From positions 1 to 10,937 of the forward strand of contig CAISJA010000372.1 of assembly GCA_903885525.1 (NCBI GenBank): 10,937 bases of DNA. The letters run 5' to 3'. The notes under the pieces are model-generated. The model saw nothing but the letters and a program-made list of their open reading frames with translations. It was not told the origin of the DNA and searched no databases. Source of the stretch: an uncultured Opitutaceae bacterium (lineage in GTDB: Bacteria > Verrucomicrobiota > Verrucomicrobiia > Opitutales > Opitutaceae). Shown here in pieces: positions 6,150 through 10,937 of the stretch. How positions within the stretch are numbered: the first letter of the stretch is position 1; each line of letters opens with the position of its first letter. Position numbers and translations under genes: made by a program.

Positions 6150-6995
6150 TCAAGTCTTCTGCGCCGCCGCCTGGTAGAAAGTGGCCTTGCCGACGGACAC
6201 CGGGACATAGCCGGGGTCAACCATCACGGTGGTCTCGGCACTGCCGAGGACGAGGTAGCCGCCGGGGATGAGGGTGTCGCGGACCTTGCGCAGGATGCGG
6301 CGGCGTGTTTCCAGATCAAAATAGATCATGACATTGCGCAGGAAGACGACGTGGAAGCGCGGGAGCAGGGGCCAGTTGCCCGCCAGGTTCATGGTGCGGA
6401 AATCGACCTGCCGGCGGATGCGTTCGTCGAGCAGCCAGCCGCCGGTTTCCTGGCGGAAGTATTTCACCAGCAGCTTGGCGGGCAGCCCGCGGTTGACCTC
6501 CAGCTGGTCGTAGCGCCCGGCGACCGCCCGTTTGACGATGTGGTTGGAAATATCCGTGCCGAGGATGCGGGCCGGCTGGCCGGGAAAACTTTCATTGAGC
6601 AGCATCGCGATGCTGTAGGCCTCCTGGCCGCTCGAACTGGCGGCGGACCAGATGGACAGCGGAGTGGCGGGGTTGGCCGCCCGGAACTTCGGGATGAGGT
6701 GGTCGCGCAGGGCGTCGAAGGGATTGAGGTCGCGGAAGAAGAGCGTCTCGTTGGTGGTGAGCGCATCGATCACCGAGCTGGTCAGGCCGGGGTTGCCGTT
6801 GCCGACCGCCCGGATCACGTCGACGAGGGCGTTGACGCTGGCGAGGCCTTCGCGCATCGCCACGGGGGCGAGGCGTGTTTCCACGAGGTACTCCTTGCCC
6901 TTTTCGATAACGATGGCCGCGTCGCGCCGGACCAGGTCGCAGATGAACTGGAAGTTGCCGGAGGTGAGCGGTGTGGTGTCGAGAGAGCCGATCAT
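6150..6995 (-). CDS. cheR: CheR-type chemoreceptor glutamate methyltransferase
   Basis: S-adenosylmethionine-dependent enzyme that methylates glutamates on chemoreceptor signalling domains, opposing CheB during adaptation. The 281 residues fit the family. The N-terminal helical domain (about 10-75) precedes TTNETLFFRD (80-89), the CheR signature. The SAM-binding Rossmann part contains IWSAASSSGQEAYSIAM (115-131), LGTDIS (145-150) with the ribose-contacting Asp148, and FHVVFLRNVMIYFD (214-227). GGYLVLGSAE (245-254) is also typical. The usual ASTGEEPYS loop is changed to SSSGQEAYS, a conservative departure. The start overlaps the cheB stop as ATGA, indicating translational coupling. No chemoreceptor is encoded in the window, so its substrate is unknown. 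The gene ends the signalling cluster. Confidence 0.95.
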   Translation of the reverse strand: MIGSLDTTPLTSGNFQFICDLVRRDAAIVIEKGKEYLVETRLAPVAMREGLASVNALVDVIRAVGNGNPGLTSSVIDALTTNETLFFRDLNPFDALRDHLIPKFRAANPATPLSIWSAASSSGQEAYSIAMLLNESFPGQPARILGTDISNHIVKRAVAGRYDQLEVNRGLPAKLLVKYFRQETGGWLLDERIRRQVDFRTMNLAGNWPLLPRFHVVFLRNVMIYFDLETRRRILRKVRDTLIPGGYLVLGSAETTVMVDPGYVPVSVGKATFYQAAAQKT

Positions 6996-8047
6996 AGGGT
7001 GCGGCGCCGGGTGCGGCGGATGATTTCAGGTGCCAGCTCGGGGAGCGGCAGCATGGCGTGGGCGAGTCCGGCCTGGGCGACGGCGCCCGGCATGCCCCAG
7101 ATGACGGAGGTGGCCTGGTCCTGCACCAGCACCTGGCCGTCGTGCTCAAGCACATGCTCGCAGCCGCGGAGTCCATCCTGCCCCATGCCCGTCATCACGA
7201 CTCCGAGCACGGCTGCCGGCAGATTCGCCGCGGTCCGGAAGAGGACATCGACTGCGGGGCGGCAGGAATTTTCGGCGGGACTGTCCAGCAGGCGGGCGCA
7301 GAAGCGCCCCGCGGTGGTGCGTTGGAGGGCGAGATGCCAGCCGCCCGGGGCCAGGTAGGCCCGGCCCGGTTCGAGCAGATCCCCGTCGGCGACTTCCTTG
7401 CACCGGACCGGCCCGGGCAGGGCATTGAGGCGCTCGGCCAGCATGCCCGTGAACATCGGCGGCATGTGCTGCACGATGGCCAGTGGCACCGGCGGCGCGG
7501 CCGGAAAGGAGTTGAACAGGTCGACGAGGGCGTTGGGTCCGCCGGTGGAGGTGCCGATGCAGACCAGATCAACCGGGGCGGAGGCGCGGCGGGGGCCGGA
7601 GCGCGGCGGGAGGCTGACGGCGGGTGGCGGAGAATAGATCTGGGAGCAAAGGGCCCGCACCTTCGGCAGCAATTCCCTTTCGAGCTGGGAGATCGCGGAC
7701 TCGACGGCGGACACGTCGGTCGGCTTGGTCAGGTAGTCGCTCGCGCCGGCGGCGAGGGCATCGAGCGTGGCGGACGCCCCGCGTTGGGTGAGCGTCGAGA
7801 ACATGATGACCGGCAGCCGGGGAAAGGTCTTGCGCAGCTCGCGCAGGGTGGCGAGCCCGTCCATTTCGGGCATCTCGACGTCGAGGGTGATGATGTCCGG
7901 GTTGATCTGGGTGAGCTTCTGCAGGGCGATCCGGCCATTGGCCGCGGTCCCGGCCACTTCAATCATGGGGTCCCGTTGCAACGCCTCGGTCAGGAGGCGG
8001 CGCATCACGACGGCATCGTCGACCACGAGGGCGCGCAATTTAGGCAT
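6992..8047 (-). CDS. cheB: CheB-type protein-glutamate methylesterase/response regulator
   Basis: Two-domain response regulator that demethylates (and in some species deamidates) chemoreceptor glutamates when phosphorylated. Receiver domain, about 4-122: acidic pair Asp10/Asp11, phosphoacceptor Asp56 in TLDVEMPEMDG, switch residue Ser84 and Lys108 in YLTKP. A Pro/Arg-rich linker (about 136-157) leads to the esterase domain (about 158-345). Its catalytic triad is visible as Ser167 in GTSTGGPNA, His194 in VQHMPPMFT and Asp291 in MTGMGQDG. GMPGAVAQAGLA near the C-terminus is also characteristic. At 351 residues it is full length (E. coli 349). The start is the ATG at 8047, 71 bp after cheY, with no Shine-Dalgarno sequence. 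All catalytic and phosphorylation residues are intact. Its phosphodonor would normally be CheA, which is absent here. Confidence 0.97.
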   Translation of the reverse strand: MPKLRALVVDDAVVMRRLLTEALQRDPMIEVAGTAANGRIALQKLTQINPDIITLDVEMPEMDGLATLRELRKTFPRLPVIMFSTLTQRGASATLDALAAGASDYLTKPTDVSAVESAISQLERELLPKVRALCSQIYSPPPAVSLPPRSGPRRASAPVDLVCIGTSTGGPNALVDLFNSFPAAPPVPLAIVQHMPPMFTGMLAERLNALPGPVRCKEVADGDLLEPGRAYLAPGGWHLALQRTTAGRFCARLLDSPAENSCRPAVDVLFRTAANLPAAVLGVVMTGMGQDGLRGCEHVLEHDGQVLVQDQATSVIWGMPGAVAQAGLAHAMLPLPELAPEIIRRTRRRTL

Positions 8048-8118
8048 GGGGGAGAATGGCTCGGGCCGGGCGCCGCAGCGGGGCGGTTGCCGGGAGGCCG
8101 CCGGTGAGGAACATGGGT

Positions 8119-8487
8119 TTAGGAGACGAGGCCGAGCAGCCGGAGCTTTTCGGCAAACATTTCCTCGTCCAACGGCTTCATCAGGTAATCGTCAGCCCCC
8201 AGCGAGAGCGCCTCGGTGACCCCGCTGTAGGAGCTTTGGGCGGTGACCATCATGGTCTTGACCGAGTCGTATTCGGGATTGGCGCGGACGATCTTGAGCA
8301 GCTCGATTCCGTTCATGCGCGGCATGTCCCAGTCGATGAGGATGGCGTCAAAGCGGTCGGACTGCTCCAGTTTGGCCAGCGCGTCGAGGCCGTCCTCGGC
8401 CTCGGCGGTGTCGCACTTCAGGTTGCGGGCGTAGGTCGAGAGGATCGACCGCATGGTTTTCGAGTCGTCGACAATGAGAAGACGCAT
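8119..8487 (-). CDS. CheY-type single-domain response regulator
   Basis: Stand-alone receiver of 122 residues with no output domain, so it probably acts by protein-protein contact or as a phosphate sink. The acidic pocket is Asp7/Asp8 and the phosphoacceptor is Asp52 in LIDWDMPRMNG. Thr82 in MVTAQ, Tyr101 and Lys104 in DDYLMKP correspond to E. coli CheY Thr87, Tyr106 and Lys109, so the switch machinery looks complete. It lies between the CHASE kinase (187 bp upstream) and cheB (71 bp downstream) on the same strand. Whether it binds a flagellar motor, serves twitching, or relays phosphate within this cluster cannot be told from sequence, so no symbol is given. The leader shows no Shine-Dalgarno sequence but is less GC-rich than its surroundings, which may mark a promoter. 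Confidence 0.93.
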   Translation of the reverse strand: MRLLIVDDSKTMRSILSTYARNLKCDTAEAEDGLDALAKLEQSDRFDAILIDWDMPRMNGIELLKIVRANPEYDSVKTMMVTAQSSYSGVTEALSLGADDYLMKPLDEEMFAEKLRLLGLVS

Positions 8488-8580
8488 AGGGCTGGGTTAA
8501 AAGGTTGGTGCCTGAGGGTGTATCGGCACGAAGCGACGGAAATGTGGGGAAATCTGCGGCCGGCCGGCGGGTGCGGCCGC

Positions 8581-8602
8581 GCGCCCTTGGCCGCGAGGGC
8601 GC
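8581..8602. other. Perfect 7-bp stem-loop between the kinase gene and cheY
   Basis: GCGCCCT (8581-8587) and AGGGCGC (8596-8602) form a perfect inverted repeat around an 8-nt loop. It lies 73 bp beyond the kinase stop in the kinase-cheY gap. There is no T-tract on the minus strand. It could mark an RNA-processing site or weak transcription stop within the operon, or be chance in GC-rich DNA. Confidence 0.3.
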
Positions 8603-8674
8603 CCCGCCGCGTTTCCGCCGCCCCGCCGGGGGGCTGTGCTCGCAAGGCCAGGAGAGGGGCACGGGGACATGGGT

Positions 8675-10937
8675 CTACGTCTGGCGGATTCCTTGCAGGG
8701 CCGCGCCGACGGATTCCAGGGTGAGCGGATGGGCCAGGCAGGTATCCATGCCGGCGGCGAGGCAGCGTTTCATGTCCACCGGGCCGGGCAGGGTGGCGAC
8801 ACCGATGACCGGCATCCGCGGCTGGGCCGCGGCTTCCTCCTGGCGGCGGATTTTTTCGGTCAGGCTGCAGGCCTCGGCCAGGTCGTCGCCGACGACGAGG
8901 AAGACGGCGGCAACGCTCCCGGGGCCCGCCGCAGTGAGGAGCCGGGCGGGATCCGGGACCGTGGTCACTCCGCAGTGCAGTTTCCCCAGCAGGGAAGCGA
9001 GCGGGGTGGGATCGGCGCCCGGTGGCTCCAGCACCAGAACCGGACACGAGCCCGGTCCGGCGCTGGCGGCGGGGTCGGATAATTCCAGAGGAAGCTCGAA
9101 CCAGAAGGTCGAGCCCTGCCCGACCGTGCTGGCCAGCCCGATCGTGCCGCCCATGAGTTCCACCAGGCGCTTGGAGATGGCGAGACCGAGGCCGGTGCCG
9201 CCATGCCGGCGGGTGTCCGAGGCGTCGGCCTGGGTGAACATCTGGAAGAGGTTGGTCTGTTTTTCCAGATCGATGCCCGGTCCGGTGTCGAGGACGGAGA
9301 CACGCAGCCGGCCGCGCGGGCCGCCCTGTTCCTGCCATTCGGCGCTGATGGTAACCGAGCCCGTGGCGGTGAACTTGATCGCGTTGCCGGTCAGGTTGAG
9401 CACGACCTGCCGGAAGCGGCCGGGGTCGCCGGAGACTGGTCCCGGCGGGACGGAGGCGGCTTCGAAGCGGAGGGCCAGGCCCTTGGCGCGGGCCTGGGTT
9501 TCCAGCATCCGGACGGCTTCGGCGCAGACCTGGGGAGGGTCGAAATCAACCTTTTCCAACTGGAGTTTCCCGGCCTCGATCTTGGAGAAATCAAGGATGT
9601 CGTTGATGATGGAGAGGAGGGTCTCGCCCGAGGTGCGGAGGGTGCGCAGCCAGCCGGCCTGCCGGGCGGTCAGCTGGGTGTGCTGCAGCAGCTCGGCGAA
9701 GCCCAGGACGCTATTCATGGGCGTGCGGAGCTCGTGGCTCATGGTGGCGAGGAACTCGCTCTTGGCCTTGCTCGCCGCTTCGGCGGCCTGCATGGCCCGG
9801 CGGGTGGCGGCCTCCGCCCGGGCGCGCTCCACCATCTGCGACTGCAGCCGCGCGTTGACGGTCTGAAGGTCCTTGGTGCGCTGCTCGGCAATCGCCTGCG
9901 CCCGCTGGCCGAAGGTCTGGAAATTCAGCACCAGACCGGCCACCAGCAGCGCCCCCAGCGCGGGGCTGAAGCTGGCGCAGACCGCGAACAGGTCCAGGCC
10001 GGTGGTCTGACGGTCGAGGTAGTCCCAGCCAAGGAGGAAGTCCTGGCCGCCGAGCTTCAGGTGGGTGAGGCGCTGGTAGTGACCGATGGTGTGGCTGCTG
10101 TCGGCCGAGCGGGTGCTGAAGACGAGGTTGTCGGGCTCCGGCACGGGGCCATGGAACACCTGTAGGTTGATGCGTTCGCTGGTGCCCTGGAGCACGCCCG
10201 CGAGGAAATTTTCCGTGATGAACGGGGCATAGGTCCAGCCCAGTAGGGCCGTGCGGCGCTCCTCCACCGTGCGGAGCGGCAGGCCGGGCCGGTACATGGG
10301 CAGAAAAAGGAGGAAGCCGGGACGGCGCCGGCTGTCCTGCACGAGGGCGAGGCGGGCGGTGAGGCAGGGCAGGCCGGAGTCGCGGGCCGCCTCGGCACCG
10401 AGCCGGCGAATGGTTTCGCTGGCCAGATCCAGCCCGATGGCGGCCCGGTTGGATTCAATGGGGGCCAGATAACTGATGATAAAGCGCAGGCTGCCCGCGG
10501 CTGGCACCGGGGTGCCGGGCATGGTGTGGAGGGTGAGGTTTTCGACCCCGGCGAGGCGGATCCGCCGGAGGTATTCCTCCTCGGTGCCGGCCACCACCGG
10601 GAAGATGATGCCGAAGCCATTGATGCCGGGGTAACGGTTGTGCAGGTCGAAGTTCTCGACGTAGCGCAGCCAGGTGGCGTGGTTGAAATCCGGCGTGGCT
10701 TGGTACAGGCCGCGCACCCCGCGCAAGGCGTCGATGTAGATGTCCAGCCGGTGCTCGATGTCGCGGGAGACATCCGTGACGAGCTTGTCGATGCCGGCCT
10801 GGAGCAGGCGGGCGTGCTCAGCCTGCAGGGAGGACAACATCAACCCGGAGAGAAACCACCCGAGGCTCATGATGAGGCCGGGCAGCCGGGCGGACCCGAT
10901 GGCGCGGAAGGCATTGACCGCCCCGGTGGTGAGGGCG
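8675..10937 (-). CDS. CHASE-domain membrane histidine kinase with degenerate C-terminal receiver (5' end outside window)
   Basis: Inner-membrane sensor kinase. The frame is open to the window edge, with 753 residues visible; positions here count from the Met codon at 10870, whose surroundings (LPGLIMSLGWFLSGLML) look like the interior of the first membrane helix, so the true start probably lies upstream. A periplasmic CHASE-like sensor (about 45-235) includes LRGVRGLYQATPDF and YPGINGFGIIFPV. A second membrane helix at about 297-317 is followed by a coiled coil (about 322-372). HisKA carries His379 in SHELRTP. HATPase has NLTGNAIKF (492-500), DTGPGI (528-533) and GGTGLGLAISKRL (557-569). The last 120 residues look like a receiver but lack phosphorylation residues. 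The CHASE ligand is unknown; cytokinin-like or other small molecules bind some relatives. It heads the cluster upstream of cheY-cheB-cheR. Confidence 0.95.
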   Translation of the reverse strand, partial: ALTTGAVNAFRAIGSARLPGLIMSLGWFLSGLMLSSLQAEHARLLQAGIDKLVTDVSRDIEHRLDIYIDALRGVRGLYQATPDFNHATWLRYVENFDLHNRYPGINGFGIIFPVVAGTEEEYLRRIRLAGVENLTLHTMPGTPVPAAGSLRFIISYLAPIESNRAAIGLDLASETIRRLGAEAARDSGLPCLTARLALVQDSRRRPGFLLFLPMYRPGLPLRTVEERRTALLGWTYAPFITENFLAGVLQGTSERINLQVFHGPVPEPDNLVFSTRSADSSHTIGHYQRLTHLKLGGQDFLLGWDYLDRQTTGLDLFAVCASFSPALGALLVAGLVLNFQTFGQRAQAIAEQRTKDLQTVNARLQSQMVERARAEAATRRAMQAAEAASKAKSEFLATMSHELRTPMNSVLGFAELLQHTQLTARQAGWLRTLRTSGETLLSIINDILDFSKIEAGKLQLEKVDFDPPQVCAEAVRMLETQARAKGLALRFEAASVPPGPVSGDPGRFRQVVLNLTGNAIKFTATGSVTISAEWQEQGGPRGRLRVSVLDTGPGIDLEKQTNLFQMFTQADASDTRRHGGTGLGLAISKRLVELMGGTIGLASTVGQGSTFWFELPLELSDPAASAGPGSCPVLVLEPPGADPTPLASLLGKLHCGVTTVPDPARLLTAAGPGSVAAVFLVVGDDLAEACSLTEKIRRQEEAAAQPRMPVIGVATLPGPVDMKRCLAAGMDTCLAHPLTLESVGAALQGIRQT

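Noticed and set aside
4938..7358. Plus-strand open frame of about 806 codons antisense to folB, folP, cheR and part of cheB
   Set aside because: Its protein is Gly/Ala/Asp/Glu-rich with no recognisable domain, and it runs opposite several genes with intact catalytic motifs. Long antisense frames are expected in GC-rich coding DNA.
8488..8556. Possible sigma-70 promoter upstream of cheY on the minus strand
   Set aside because: The segment is relatively AT-rich and contains GATACA, but no -35 element at proper spacing could be found, so no promoter is called.
8573..8580. GCGGCCGC palindrome
   Set aside because: An 8-bp restriction-site palindrome is expected by chance in such GC-rich DNA.
9203..10165. 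Plus-strand open frame antisense to the kinase gene
   Set aside because: Gly/Ala/Glu-rich shadow frame opposite clear HisKA and ATPase motifs.
1..10937. Search for tRNA, rRNA, CRISPR repeats, insertion-sequence ends or transposase genes
   Set aside because: Nothing resembling any of these was seen on either strand.

Overview
The window is a stretch of GC-rich bacterial chromosome with tightly packed housekeeping and signalling genes. It carries no sign of mobile elements, phage, CRISPR arrays or RNA genes. Protein style and gene order suggest a Verrucomicrobiota/Opitutales-like bacterium, but this is inference from general resemblance and could not be checked by a search. No translation start in the window has a recognisable Shine-Dalgarno sequence; leaders are C/T-rich instead.

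Region 1 (1-2245, plus strand) is a fatty-acid synthesis cluster. It holds the 3' four-fifths of fabG (3-oxoacyl-ACP reductase, cut by the window edge), acpP (acyl carrier protein) and fabF (3-oxoacyl-ACP synthase II). A strong intrinsic terminator lies between acpP and fabF, so the abundant carrier protein and the condensing enzyme may be expressed at different levels. Region 2 (2246-3625, plus strand) is an unassigned major facilitator superfamily transporter, preceded by two abutting GC hairpins.

Region 3 (3704-5948, minus strand) is a folate operon, transcribed folP > folB > folK, with overlapping genes. It is followed by a small TfoX-N-like protein with a basic, AT-hook-like tail. FolB makes 6-hydroxymethyl-dihydropterin, FolK pyrophosphorylates it, and FolP joins it to p-aminobenzoate, so three successive steps are encoded together. 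The TfoX-like gene and the transporter converge on a hairpin at 3668-3702.

Region 4 (6150-10937, minus strand) is a signalling cluster. It runs from a CHASE-domain membrane histidine kinase (5' end beyond the window) through a CheY-type receiver and CheB methylesterase to CheR methyltransferase. No CheA, CheW or chemoreceptor is visible. The kinase ends in a receiver-like domain that has lost its phosphorylation residues, so the separate CheY and the CheB receiver are plausible phosphate acceptors. This kinase-CheY-CheB-CheR arrangement is the most interesting part of the window. The individual families are all well known, and I found no clearly unprecedented system.
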